DNA of 38,896 nucleotides from contig CAIZGR010000762.1 of the NCBI GenBank assembly GCA_903932535.1, positions 1 through 38,896 of the forward strand, read 5' to 3'. Below the pieces are notes generated by a model. The model was given only the letters and a program-made list of their open reading frames with translations, was not told the origin of the DNA and did no database searches. The position numbers were made by a program, and so were the translations under genes. The stretch is from an uncultured Hyphomicrobiales bacterium. GTDB lineage: Bacteria > Pseudomonadota > Alphaproteobacteria > Rhizobiales > Beijerinckiaceae. Shown here piece after piece: positions 15,336 through 25,744 of this stretch (positions within the stretch are counted from its first letter, which is position 1; the number at the start of each line of letters is the position of its first letter).

Positions 15336-16145
15336 CTAGAGCCCAGTCTTGCGGTAGTCGGCCGGGCGCTTTTCCAGGAAGGCGCTGACGCCCTCGACAT
15401 ATTCGCCGGCCGCGCCGGCCGCGCGCTGGAGGTCGCGCTCGAGGTCGAGCTGGGCGTCGAGGCTGTTCGACGACGACGCCAGGAAGGCGCGCTTCATCAG
15501 GCCGTAGGCGCGGGTCGGGCCGGCGGCGAGGCGCATGGCGATCTCACGAACGACGCCCTGAAGCTGGTCGTCGTCGACGGCGCGCCAGATCATCCCCCAG
15601 GCCTCCGCCTGCTCGGCCCCGATCGGATCGGCGAGCATCATCAGCGCCCGCGCCCGGGCGTCGCCGACGAGGCGCGGGAGAAAGAAGGTGCCGCCCGAAT
15701 CGGGCACGAGCCCGATGCGCGCGAAGGCTTGCAGAAAGCGCGCCGACTTCGCCGCGACCACGATGTCGCAGGCGAGCGCGATGTTGGCGCCGGCGCCGGC
15801 GGCGGCGCCGTTGACGGCGCAGACGACGGGCTTGGGCAGCGCGCGGAGCGCCCGGATGAGCGGATTGTAGCGTTTCTCGATCGACTCGCCGAGATCGGGC
15901 CGCCCTTCGCCCGGCGCGACGGCGCGGTCGGCCAGATCCTGCCCGGCCGAGAAGCCCTTTCCGGCGCCCGTCAGCACGACGACCCGGCAGGCGTCCTCGT
16001 CAGCGGCCCGCCCGACGGCGGCGGCGAGCGCCGCATGCAGCGCGACGTTGAAGGCGTTCATCTTGTCGGGGCGGTTGAGGGTGAGGGTCAGCACGCCCTC
16101 CTCCAGCGTCTCGAGCAAGACTTGCTCGCCGGCGGCGTCTCCCAT
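15336..16145 (-). CDS. paaG: Enoyl-CoA hydratase/isomerase family, 2-(1,2-epoxy)phenylacetyl-CoA isomerase type
   Basis: The 269-residue crotonase-fold protein contains GAGKGFSAGQDLADR (oxyanion region), VCAVNGAAAGAGANIALACD and the PaaG-type GLVPDSGGTFFLPRL, whose Asp is the catalytic acid in known PaaG enzymes. PaaG converts the ring epoxide to the seven-membered oxepin-CoA and also isomerises later intermediates. ATG 16145 has a strong GGGGAGGA site. It is the first gene of the minus-strand operon paaG-paaI-paaK, with the operator palindrome 65 bp upstream. A generic enoyl-CoA hydratase (PaaF-like) is the alternative, but the SAGQDL and PDSGGT motifs favour PaaG. Confidence 0.88.
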   Translation of the reverse strand: MGDAAGEQVLLETLEEGVLTLTLNRPDKMNAFNVALHAALAAAVGRAADEDACRVVVLTGAGKGFSAGQDLADRAVAPGEGRPDLGESIEKRYNPLIRALRALPKPVVCAVNGAAAGAGANIALACDIVVAAKSARFLQAFARIGLVPDSGGTFFLPRLVGDARARALMMLADPIGAEQAEAWGMIWRAVDDDQLQGVVREIAMRLAAGPTRAYGLMKRAFLASSSNSLDAQLDLERDLQRAAGAAGEYVEGVSAFLEKRPADYRKTGL

Positions 16146-16209
16146 GGCGTCCTCCCCGATTGCTTTCCCGCCTGGATCGGCTCCAGGATGAAACGGGCGT
16201 GGTCTATAG

Positions 16210-16231
16210 ATTGACCGACCTCTCGGTCAAT
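16210..16231. promoter_or_regulatory. Operator palindrome of TetR (PaaR-like) type in divergent paa promoter
   Basis: ATTGACCGA (16210-16218) and its exact complement TCGGTCAAT (16223-16231) are separated by CCTC. It lies between paaG (minus, start 16145) and paaN (plus, start 16276). Palindromes of TTGACCGA/TCGGTCAA form are typical of TetR-family repressors of CoA-ester catabolism, including PaaR, which is released by phenylacetyl-CoA. One site could control both operons. No tetR-type gene is present in the window, so the cognate repressor is encoded elsewhere. Confidence 0.75.
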
Positions 16232-16275
16232 ACTAAATCCTGCCGACGGATCGTACACGGTCGAGGGAGGAAGAC

Positions 16276-17931
16276 ATGACGGACTTCACCGCAAGTCACG
16301 AAGCGCTGCTGAACCGGGCGATCGAGGCGATCGGCGCGCGGACCTTTTTCAGCGCCTATCCGGAATCCGCGTCCCCCAAGGTCTATGGCGAAACCGCGAA
16401 GGCGGACGGCGACGCTGCTTTCGAGGCGCTGCTCGGCAAGCCCTTCCCCTTCGACGACCGCCACCCGAACGCGCGCCTCGTGGGCGCGGAGGCCTCGCCC
16501 TACGGCAAGCCGCTCGGCGTGCGCTATCCGGCCGCGGCGATCGACACGCTGGTCGCCGCCAGCGCGGCGGCGGGCGAGGCATGGGGCCGCGCCTCGATCG
16601 AAACGCGCGCGGGCGTGCTGCTCGAGACGCTGGCGCGCCTGAACAAGCAGAGCTTCCTGATCGCCGACGCGGTCCAGCACACCTCCGGCCAGTCATGGGG
16701 CATGGCCTTCCAAGCCGGCGGTCCGCATGCGCAGGATCGCGGCCTCGAGGCGGTCGCCTACGCCGTCGCCGAGATGCGCCGCGCCCCGCGCGCGGTTCAA
16801 TGGGAAAAGCCGCAGGGCAAGGGCGAGCCGATCCGGCTCGAGAAGCGCTTCACCATCGTCCCGCGCGGGGTCGCGGTCGAGATCGGCTGCGCCACCTTCC
16901 CGACCTGGAACCTCTATCCCGGCCTGTTCGCGAGCCTCGCCACCGGCAACACCGTGATCGTCAAGCCGCATCCGGCCGCGATCCTTCCCGCCGCGATCAC
17001 GCTGAAGATCCTGCGCGAGGTTCTGACCGAGGCGGGCTTCGACCCGAACGTCGCGCTCCTCGCCGCCGACGAGCCCTCGGCGCCGATCGCCAAGGACCTC
17101 GTCCAGCACCGGGACGTCAAGATCGTCGACTTCACCGGCGGCCCGGCCTTCGGGTCGTGGCTGCGAAAAGCGCTGACCGGCAAGCTCGTCTACACCGAGG
17201 AGGCGGGCGTCAACGCCATCGTGATCGACTCGACCGCGAATTTTCGCGCCATGTGCGACAACGTCGCCTTCTCGCTGTCGCTCTATTCGGGCCAGATGTG
17301 CACCGCGCCGCAGAACGTCTTCGTTCCCAGATCGGGCGTCGAGACCGACGAAGGCTGGAAGAGCTTCGACGACGTCGCCAAGGGGATCGCGGACGCCGTC
17401 GATCGTCTGCTGGCGGACCCGGCGCGGGCGCAGGGCGTGCTCGGCGCGATCCAGGGCGACGCGACGCTGGCGCGGGTGAAGGAGGCGGCGGCGCTCGGCC
17501 GCGTGGTGCGCGCTTCCGCCCCGGTTCAGGGCCTCGAGCGCAGCGCGACCCCGCTGATCCTCGCCGTCGAGGCGGGCGAAGCGAGCGCGTGGCGCGAGGA
17601 GCGGTTCGGGCCGATCTCCTTCATCGTCGCGACCGATTCGACCGTCGATTCGCTCATGCGCGCCGAGTCGTCGATCCGCGACAAGGGCGCGATCACCGCG
17701 GCGCTCTACACCGCCAGCGACGCCGTCGCCGACGCCGCCGAGCAGGCCTTCGCCCGCGCCAACGTGGCGCTGTCGATCAACCTGGTCGGAAACATCTTCG
17801 TCAACCAGTCGTCGGCCTTCTCCGACTACCACGTCACCGGCGGCAATCCGGCGGGCAACGCTTCGCTCACAGACGCCGCCTTCGTCGCCAACCGCTTCCG
17901 CATCGCCCAGGTGCGGCGCATGACCGCGTGA
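16276..17931 (+). CDS. paaN: PaaN-type aldehyde dehydrogenase of phenylacetate degradation
   Basis: The 551-residue protein belongs to the aldehyde dehydrogenase superfamily. It has [24 protein letters not shown] in the cofactor-binding half, [12 protein letters not shown], the Glu region YTEEAGVN and a catalytic Cys in [13 protein letters not shown]. It matches the shorter PaaN type (about 550 aa, dehydrogenase only), not the about 680-residue PaaZ fusion, because there is no C-terminal MaoC hydratase domain. It probably oxidises the semialdehyde formed on ring cleavage; a separate hydratase would then be needed. ATG 16276 follows a very strong GAGGGAGGAAG site. The thiolase gene follows 10 bp after its stop. 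Confidence 0.88.
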   Translation: MTDFTASHEALLNRAIEAIGARTFFSAYPESASPKVYGETAKADGDAAFEALLGKPFPFDDRHPNARLVGAEASPYGKPLGVRYPAAAIDTLVAASAAAGEAWGRASIETRAGVLLETLARLNKQSFLIADAVQHTSGQSWGMAFQAGGPHAQDRGLEAVAYAVAEMRRAPRAVQWEKPQGKGEPIRLEKRFTIVPRGVAVEIGCATFPTWNLYPGLFASLATGNTVIVKPHPAAILPAAITLKILREVLTEAGFDPNVALLAADEPSAPIAKDLVQHRDVKIVDFTGGPAFGSWLRKALTGKLVYTEEAGVNAIVIDSTANFRAMCDNVAFSLSLYSGQMCTAPQNVFVPRSGVETDEGWKSFDDVAKGIADAVDRLLADPARAQGVLGAIQGDATLARVKEAAALGRVVRASAPVQGLERSATPLILAVEAGEASAWREERFGPISFIVATDSTVDSLMRAESSIRDKGAITAALYTASDAVADAAEQAFARANVALSINLVGNIFVNQSSAFSDYHVTGGNPAGNASLTDAAFVANRFRIAQVRRMTA

Positions 17932-17941
17932 GCCGCCGCCC

Positions 17942-19141
<1,200 letters not shown>

Positions 19142-19201
19142 CGCGCGGCGCTGTGCCGCGGTCGCCCGCCGTAGACCGCCATCTCGGCGTCGCGCGCAAC
19201 G

Positions 19202-20824
19202 CTAAGCATGCAACCCCGGCGCTTCGTGGCCGGTTCGGGCGACGTATTCGCTGTATCCGCCGGCGTATTGATGAACGCCCTCCGGCGTCAGCTCCAGCAC
19301 CCGGTTGGACAGCGCGGCGAGGAAATGGCGGTCGTGCGAGACGAACAGCATGGCGCCCTCGTATTGCGACAGCGCCCCGATCAGCATTTCCTTGGTCAGC
19401 AGGTCCAGGTGGTTGGTCGGCTCGTCCAGCACGAGAAAATTCGGCGGGTCGAACAGCATCCTGGCCATCACGAGGCGCGCCTTCTCGCCGCCCGACAGCA
19501 CCCGGCACTTCTTCTCGACGTCGTCGCCGGAGAAGCCGAAGCAGCCGGCGAGCGACATGAGCGAACCCCGGCCGGCCTGGGGGAACGAGTCTTCCAGCGA
19601 CTGAAACACGGTGCGGTCGCCGTCGAGCAGGTCCATGGCGTGCTGGGCGAAATAGCCCATCTTGACGCTGGCCCCGAGGCTGACCGCGCCCGCGTCGGGC
19701 TCGGCTGCGCGCGCGACGAGCTTGAGCAGCGTCGACTTGCCGGCGCCGTTGACGCCCATCACGCACCAGCGCTCTCTGCGCCGCACCTGAAAATCGAACC
19801 CCTCGTAGATGACCTTGGGGCCGTAACGCTTGTGCACGGCTTTCAGGCTCGCGACGTCCTCGCCCGAGCGCGGCGCCGGACGAAACTCGAACTGGATGGT
19901 CTGGCGGCGCCGGGGCGGCTCCACCCGCTCGATCTTGTCGAGCTTCTTCACCCGGCTCTGCACCTGCGCCGCGTGCGAGGCGCGCGCCTTGAAGCGCTCG
20001 ATGAACTTGACCTCTTTGGCCAGCATCGCCTGCTGGCGCTCGAACTGGGCCTGCTGCTGCTTCTCGCCCTCGGCGCGCTGCCGCTCGTAGAACTCGTAGT
20101 CGCCGGAATAGGTCGTGAGCGCGCCGCCGTCGATCTCGACGATCTTGTTGACGATGCGGTTCATGAACTCGCGGTCGTGCGAGGTCATGAGGAGCCCGCC
20201 CTCGTAACCTTTGAGGAACTGCTCGAGCCAGATCAGGCTCTCGAGGTCGAGATGGTTGCTCGGCTCGTCGAGCAGCATGGCGTCGGGGCGCATGAGCAGG
20301 ATGCGGGCGAGCGCGACGCGCATCTTCCATCCGCCCGACAGCGCGCCGACGTCGCCGTCCATCATGCCTTCCGTGAAGTTGAGGCCGGCCAGCACCTCGC
20401 GCGCCCGTCCCTCGAGCGCATAGCCGCCCAACTCCTCGAAGCGGTGCTGCGCCTCGCCGTAGCGCTCGAGAATCGCGTCCATCGCGTCGGCCTGCTCGGG
20501 ATCGGACATCGCGGCCTCGAGCGCCGCCAGCTCCGCCGCCGCGACGCTCACGGGGCCGGCGCCGTCCATCACCTCGAGGACGGCGCTGCGGCCAGCCATC
20601 TCGCCGACATCCTGGCTGAAATAACCGATGGTCACGCCGCGATCGACCGAGACTTGCCCCTCGTCGGGCGCCTCCTGCCCGGTGATCATGCGGAAGAGCG
20701 TAGTCTTGCCGGCGCCGTTGGGACCGACGAGGCCGACCTTCTCGCCCTTCATCAGGGCGGCAGAGGCCTCGACAAAAAGGAGATGCTGGCCGTTCTGCTT
20801 GGAGAGGCTTTCAAGGCGTATCAT
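19202..20824 (-). CDS. ABC-F family ATPase (two ABC domains, no membrane domain)
   Basis: The 540-residue protein has two ABC domains: the first with GPNGAGKTT (about 34-42), LSGGWKMRVALARILL and LLDEPSNHLDL; the second with GVNGAGKST, LSGGEKARLVMARM and LVLDEPTNHLDL. Between them lies the charged helical P-site-tRNA interaction linker (about 230-320). ABC-F proteins bind the ribosome E-site and act as translation factors or antibiotic-protection factors; they do not transport. This looks like a housekeeping Uup/YheS/YbiT-type member, but the subfamily cannot be settled by eye. It runs opposite to the paa genes, and thiolase 3'-end copies lie on both sides of it. Confidence 0.93.
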   Translation of the reverse strand: MIRLESLSKQNGQHLLFVEASAALMKGEKVGLVGPNGAGKTTLFRMITGQEAPDEGQVSVDRGVTIGYFSQDVGEMAGRSAVLEVMDGAGPVSVAAAELAALEAAMSDPEQADAMDAILERYGEAQHRFEELGGYALEGRAREVLAGLNFTEGMMDGDVGALSGGWKMRVALARILLMRPDAMLLDEPSNHLDLESLIWLEQFLKGYEGGLLMTSHDREFMNRIVNKIVEIDGGALTTYSGDYEFYERQRAEGEKQQQAQFERQQAMLAKEVKFIERFKARASHAAQVQSRVKKLDKIERVEPPRRRQTIQFEFRPAPRSGEDVASLKAVHKRYGPKVIYEGFDFQVRRRERWCVMGVNGAGKSTLLKLVARAAEPDAGAVSLGASVKMGYFAQHAMDLLDGDRTVFQSLEDSFPQAGRGSLMSLAGCFGFSGDDVEKKCRVLSGGEKARLVMARMLFDPPNFLVLDEPTNHLDLLTKEMLIGALSQYEGAMLFVSHDRHFLAALSNRVLELTPEGVHQYAGGYSEYVARTGHEAPGLHA

Positions 20825-20900
20825 GCGCGCGGGACCCGTCGACTCTTGCGGCGCCCTTATGCCACGCGACGCGCCGAGCGAAAGAGGGCAATGCGAACGG

Positions 20901-21032
20901 GCTTGGCATGTCGGGGACGCGCCGGGACGGTCGCGCTCGAGCTTTGCCGCCGCTACGGCCTCGCTACGATGGGCGTCGGCGTCGCTCTGGCGGTCGAGTG
21001 GGTGTGACGCGGGGCGCTGTAGCCGCGGTCGC
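20901..21032 (+). pseudogene. Decayed copy of the thiolase (paaJ) 3' end
   Basis: The stretch parallels 19009-19165: shared words include GGCATGTCGGG, GACGGTCGCGCTCGAGCTT-like sequence, CGCTACGGCCTCG, GTCGGCGTCG, GGGTGTGACGCG, and beyond the stop codon GCGCTGT-(A)-GCCGCGGTCGC. Translated, its end reads GTVALELCRRYGLATMGVG and then VALAVEWV-stop, against [19 protein letters not shown] in the intact enzyme. Relative to paaJ it has deletions of about 5, 9 and 12 bp, a frame change at its left end and no 5' part, so it cannot be functional. It includes the 3'-flanking sequence, so the duplication was of DNA, not of a coding unit. Confidence 0.75.
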
Positions 21033-21070
21033 AGACCGCGGCTGACGCGGTCAGCGACCGCGGCTACAGC
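21016..21070. repeat. Perfect 17-bp inverted repeat
   Basis: GCTGTAGCCGCGGTCGC at 21016-21032 is exactly complementary to GCGACCGCGGCTACAGC at 21054-21070, with a 21-nt spacer that itself contains GACCGCGGC. It lies between the thiolase remnant and the stop of frcA. It has no T-run, so it looks more like a dispersed palindromic repeat than a classic terminator, though it could stall or protect transcripts ending frcBCA. Confidence 0.85.
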
Positions 21071-21133
21071 GTGTCCACATTCGCGCCGGCTCGAGCGTCC
21101 TTCGACAAGCCGAGGCGCGAGGTCGGGTAGCGG

Positions 21134-21912
<779 letters not shown>

Positions 21913-21916
<4 letters not shown>

Positions 21917-22998
21917 TTGGAGACCCTCCGGATCCATTGGTCGAGCGCGACCGCGACGATGATCAGCACGCCGATCGCGAATTCCTGCCACAGCACGTCG
22001 AGGCCGGCGAGCGAGACCGCGGAGCGGAACACCCCGACGATCAGCGCCCCCACCAGCGTCCCGATGATCGAGCCTCGGCCGCCGAAGAGGCTCGTGCCGC
22101 CGATCACCACGGCGGTGATGCTGTTGAGGTTCATGTTCTCGCCCGCCGTCGGGCTGATGGCGCCGACGCGTCCGATCAGCGCCCAGCCGGCGACCGCGGC
22201 GATGAAGCCGGCGAAGACGTAAACGCTGAGCAGGATACGGTCGGTGTCGATGCCCGCGAGGCGTGCGGCCTCGGGATCGTCGCCGGTCGCGTAAACGTGG
22301 CGGCCGTAAGCGGTGCGGGTGAGAATGTACCAGACGACCGCGGCGACGATCAGCAGGAGGAACGTTCCCCACATGATCCGGGCGTCGCCGATCGCGAGCT
22401 GGTTGCCCATCAGGCTCAGGAACGGCGCCTGCTCCTCGATGTCCTGCATGCCGATGGTCTGGCTCTGCGAATAATAGGTGTTGAGCGCGCCGATGATGCT
22501 CAGCGTGCCGAGCGTGACGATGAACGGCGGCATCTTGAGCCGGGTCACCAGCGTTCCGTTCAGGTAGCCGAACGCGGCGCCGCACAGGAGGCCGAGCGGA
22601 AAGGCGACGAACGTCGGCACGCCGTCGAGCACCCCGAGGCGCCCCATCACCACCGAGGAGATGACCATGACGACGCCGATCGAGAGGTCGATGCCCGCGG
22701 TCAGGATCACCAGCGTCTGCCCGATGCCGAGGATGCCGGTGACCATCACCTGGGTGAGCACGGTCGAGAAATTGCTCGCCGAAGTGAAGCGGTGCGGGTT
22801 GACCGCCACGCCGAGGAGCAGGCCCAGGGCCAGCACGACGAAGGGGACCGTCGTCGGATAGGCGTGCAGAAAGCGCTGGACGCGCTGCAAAAATGTGAGC
22901 TGTTCTTCGTCGAAGGAGGCGACGGTGGTCGTCGCCGAGGCCAGGACCTTCTCGAACTCCTGCTGCGCAGGCCGCCCCGGTTGAGACGCTTCGCTCAT
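21913..22998 (-). CDS. frcC: Sugar ABC transporter permease, FrcC-like
   Basis: The 361-residue membrane protein belongs to the RbsC/FrcC permease family. It has a soluble N-terminal about 45 residues, then about eight to ten membrane segments beginning at TVPFVVLALGLLLGVAV. Family motifs ILTAGIDLSIGVVM and IGGTSLFGGRGSIIGT are present. ATG 22998 is chosen because GAGGA lies 4 nt upstream; an in-frame ATG at 23031 is less likely. It overlaps frcA by 4 nt and follows frcB by about 120 bp. It forms the membrane channel for the sugar delivered by FrcB. Confidence 0.93.
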
Positions 22999-23117
22999 GG
23001 ATTCCTCGTTCGTTTCCCGGCGTCTGGCCACTGTCTACGGTCCAGCGCCCGCGGATTCGCGCCGCGAGCGCCAGCCATCATTCTTTCAAGCGATTAAGCT
23101 CCGCTTGCGCCGGGAAA

Positions 23118-24131
23118 TCAACCCCAGCAGAGCTTCAGGCCCTCTTCGACGCTGATCGAGGGAACGCCGGGAACCGGATGATCGGTGACGAGCTTCTCGC
23201 CGGTGTCGATGCTGGTCGGCTTCTTGCCGGTCTTGATGTAGTCGGCGATGGCCTGGACGCCGTCGGCCGCCATCAGCAGCGGATATTGCTGCGAGGTCGC
23301 GCCGATGATGCCTTCCTTCACCCACTTGACGCCTTGGCAGCCGCCGTCGACCGCAACCACCGTCACGCCCTTGTTCTTGCCCGCGGCCTTGAGCGCCGCA
23401 TAGCCGCCGTACGCGGCCGGCTCGTTGATGGCGTAGACGAGGTCGACTTCGTCGGCCTTCTGGAGAATGTTCTCCATCGCCTTGCGGCCGCCCTCGGTCG
23501 ACCCGGAGGTGACGTCGGAGCCGACGATCTGCGGGCTGTCGGCGAGCGAGAAGTGCTTCGGGTCCTTCGCCTTGATGCCGAAGCCGTCGAGGAAGCCGTT
23601 GTGGCGCAGGTAGTCGACCGACGGCTGATTGGCCGCGAGGTCGAGGGTGGCGATCTTGGCCTTGGACGCCTTGGCGCCGAGCGTGCCTTTCGCCCAGGCG
23701 CCGATCAATTGGCCGGCCTTGAAGTTGTCGGTGGCGTAGAGCGCGTCGGCGGCGGTCACGGGGTCGAGCGGGGTGTCGAGGGTGATGACGACGATGCCGG
23801 CGTCGCGCGCCTTCTTGACCGTCGGGACGATCGCGGTCGAATCGCTCGGAACCAGCAGGATGCCCTTGGCGCCCGCCGCCATAAGCTGCTCGATCGCGGC
23901 GACTTGGCCGTCGTTGTCGCCGTCGGCCTTGCCGGCGTAAGCCTGCGGCGTCAGGCCGAGCTCCTTGGCCTTGGCCTCGAAGCCTTCCTTCATCTTGACG
24001 AAGAAGGGATTGGTGTTGGTCTTGGTGACGAGGCCGACGATCGGCCCGTCGGCGAAGGCTGGCGCGCTGGTGAGCGCGAGGGTCACGGCCGCGGCGGCCA
24101 CGGTCGCGAAAATACCGGAAATCTTAACCAC
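23118..24131 (-). CDS. frcB: Periplasmic sugar-binding protein, FrcB-like
   Basis: The 337-residue type I periplasmic binding protein has a signal peptide of about 27 residues ([18 protein letters not shown], cleavage after APAFA). The mature domain starts [20 protein letters not shown] and carries [22 protein letters not shown]-type lobes, TLDTPLDP and [14 protein letters not shown]. This fits the ribose/fructose/xylose-binding cluster, and with FrcC and FrcA points to a FrcBCA importer; the actual sugar cannot be fixed from sequence. The start is GTG 24131 after GGGAGGA; no in-frame ATG fits the signal peptide. It is the first gene of the operon, under the divergent promoter shared with frcR. 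Confidence 0.92.
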   Translation of the reverse strand: MVKISGIFATVAAAAVTLALTSAPAFADGPIVGLVTKTNTNPFFVKMKEGFEAKAKELGLTPQAYAGKADGDNDGQVAAIEQLMAAGAKGILLVPSDSTAIVPTVKKARDAGIVVITLDTPLDPVTAADALYATDNFKAGQLIGAWAKGTLGAKASKAKIATLDLAANQPSVDYLRHNGFLDGFGIKAKDPKHFSLADSPQIVGSDVTSGSTEGGRKAMENILQKADEVDLVYAINEPAAYGGYAALKAAGKNKGVTVVAVDGGCQGVKWVKEGIIGATSQQYPLLMAADGVQAIADYIKTGKKPTSIDTGEKLVTDHPVPGVPSISVEEGLKLCWG

Positions 24132-24249
24132 GTTGTTCCTCCCAAAGGATACGGGCGACGCTGTTCCCGGGCAGGTCGCGGAGCGCTTATGCGCCCCTTC
24201 GGCCCCCATGCGCCGCCGTTCGGCAAACAACCAAAATTCCGGGCCGAAG

Positions 24250-24284
24250 TCAAGGATAATTCCATCGGCTGTAATAATTCTTGA
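24250..24284. promoter_or_regulatory. Candidate FrcR operator between frcB and frcR
   Basis: TCAAGGATAATT (24250-24261) and AATAATTCTTGA (24273-24284) form a 12-bp inverted repeat with two mismatches around an 11-nt spacer, in an AT-rich patch of an otherwise GC-rich 213-bp divergent region. The right arm overlaps TTGACA (24281-24286), a -35 candidate for frcR with CATTCT 17 bp on (24304-24309). The left arm overlaps TTGACT on the minus strand (24248-24253), a -35 candidate for frcB. ROK repressors commonly bind such AT-rich palindromes, so FrcR would block both promoters and be released by sugar. Confidence 0.55.
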
Positions 24285-24344
24285 CAAGGGGCCGCTTTCG
24301 GCTCATTCTCACGTCCCGAACACAACAAAAGTCAAGGGGCGAGG

Positions 24345-25622
24345 ATGACGGAGGCGGCAGACCGCTCACGCGCGCGCGGACCGGGCGAAACGGCGCTTGC
24401 GCATGTTCCTCCGGCCTACGCGGAGATCGCCCACGGCGCCGATCAATCGGGCGTCCGGCTCTACAACGAACGGCTTCTGCTTTCGCTGGTGCGGCGGTTC
24501 GGGCCGTTGTCCAAAATCGAGGTGGCGAGACTGACCGGACTGTCGGTGCAATCGACGTCGGCGATCATGAACCGGCTGCAGGCGGAGGGCCTCCTCAAGC
24601 GGGAGGCGCCCCTGCGCGGCCGGGTCGGACAGCCGACGATCCCGATGTCGCTCGATCCCGACGGCGCCTATTCCCTCGGCCTCAAGATCGGCCGGCGGAG
24701 CTGCGACCTCGTCCTGGTCGACTTCCGCGGCGCCGTGCGCAGCCGCGCCCACCGGACCTACGCCTATCCGACGCCCGAGCGCGTTCTCGACTTCGTGCGG
24801 GAGTCGCAGCCCGGCCTCGTCGCCGCGCTGACCGACCCGCAAAGACGCCGGATCGCCGGGATCGGCGTCGCCGAGCCCTTCCAGCTCTGGACCTGGGAAG
24901 CCGAGATCGGCGCGCCCGACGGCGCCATGGCCGGCTGGCGCGATTTCGACATCGCGAGCGAAATGGCCGCGATCTCGCCCTATCCGGTCACGCTCTGCAA
25001 CGACGCGACCGTCGCCTGCGCGGCCGAGTTCTTCTTCGGCCGCGGCTGGCGTCACCGCGACTTCCTCTACTTTTTTCTCGGCGCCTTCATCGGCGGCGGC
25101 GTCGTTCTGGACGGCGCGCTGAGGATCGGGCGCACCGGCAACGCCGGCGCGATCGGGTCGATGCCGGTCGCCATGAGGGCGGACGCGCGCGGCGCCCCGC
25201 AGCTGATCGCCTGCGCCTCGATCTACCAGCTCGAGCGCCGCCTCGCGGACGCCGGCGTCGACGCCTCCTCCATCTGGGCGACGCCGGACTCCTGGGCCGA
25301 GTTCGGCGCCCCGCTCGACGCCTGGATCGAGGAGACGGCCGAGGCGCTCGCCTACGCCTCCGTCGCCGCGATCTCGATCATCGACTTCGAGGCGATCGTC
25401 ATCGACGGAGAGATGCCGCCGGCTTTGCGCGACCGCCTCACCGAGCGCACGGCGCAAGTGTTCGAGACCCTCGACCGTCGCGGCCTCAGCGAGGTCCAGT
25501 TCTCGCCGGGGATGATCGGGGCCGACGCGGGCGCGATCGGCGGAGCCGCCCTGCCCCTGGTGAAAGCCTTTGCGCGCGACCGGGAGGTCCTCCTCAAGGA
25601 TGTCGTGGCCCAGACGGGCTGA
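24345..25622 (+). CDS. frcR: ROK-family transcriptional regulator, FrcR-like
   Basis: The 425-residue protein has an N-terminal winged helix (about 38-100; LYNERLLLSLVRRFGPLSKIE...TGLSVQSTSAIMNRLQAEGLL). A ROK sugar-kinase-like domain follows (about 108-420; LGLKIGRRSCDLVLVDF, CNDATVACAAEFFFGRG, GAFIGGGVVLDG). The usual ROK zinc motif CxCGxxGC is absent and the expected GEIGH is GAIGS, so zinc and sugar phosphorylation are unlikely; it should act as a sugar-responsive repressor. It is divergent from frcBCA, as in the frc locus I recall from Sinorhizobium. ATG 24345 follows GGGGCGAGG. Confidence 0.88.
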   Translation: MTEAADRSRARGPGETALAHVPPAYAEIAHGADQSGVRLYNERLLLSLVRRFGPLSKIEVARLTGLSVQSTSAIMNRLQAEGLLKREAPLRGRVGQPTIPMSLDPDGAYSLGLKIGRRSCDLVLVDFRGAVRSRAHRTYAYPTPERVLDFVRESQPGLVAALTDPQRRRIAGIGVAEPFQLWTWEAEIGAPDGAMAGWRDFDIASEMAAISPYPVTLCNDATVACAAEFFFGRGWRHRDFLYFFLGAFIGGGVVLDGALRIGRTGNAGAIGSMPVAMRADARGAPQLIACASIYQLERRLADAGVDASSIWATPDSWAEFGAPLDAWIEETAEALAYASVAAISIIDFEAIVIDGEMPPALRDRLTERTAQVFETLDRRGLSEVQFSPGMIGADAGAIGGAALPLVKAFARDREVLLKDVVAQTG

Positions 25623-25628
25623 CCGGCG

Positions 25629-25646
25629 CTCCCGGACGTCCGGGAG
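25629..25646. repeat. Perfect 18-bp palindrome between frcR and zwf
   Basis: CTCCCGGAC joins directly to GTCCGGGAG with no spacer, 7 bp after the frcR stop and about 100 bp before the zwf start. It can fold as a hairpin but has no T-run after it. It is either a rho-assisted terminator for frcR or an operator for zwf-pgl. Confidence 0.7.
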
Positions 25647-25744
25647 GCGCGCAGGCGTTCCATCCGGGCGCGCCGTCGATAGTGAGCGTTGCGGGTTTGC
25701 GTTGCGTCGAATGACCCTGTTCCTCAACAAAGCTGAGAGGCCCG

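Noticed and set aside
16204-16680. A minus-strand frame over the paaN start that might have been the missing tetR/paaR gene
   Set aside because: It has no helix-turn-helix or TetR signature, overlaps paaN and the operator, and is Arg/Gly-rich shadow sequence.
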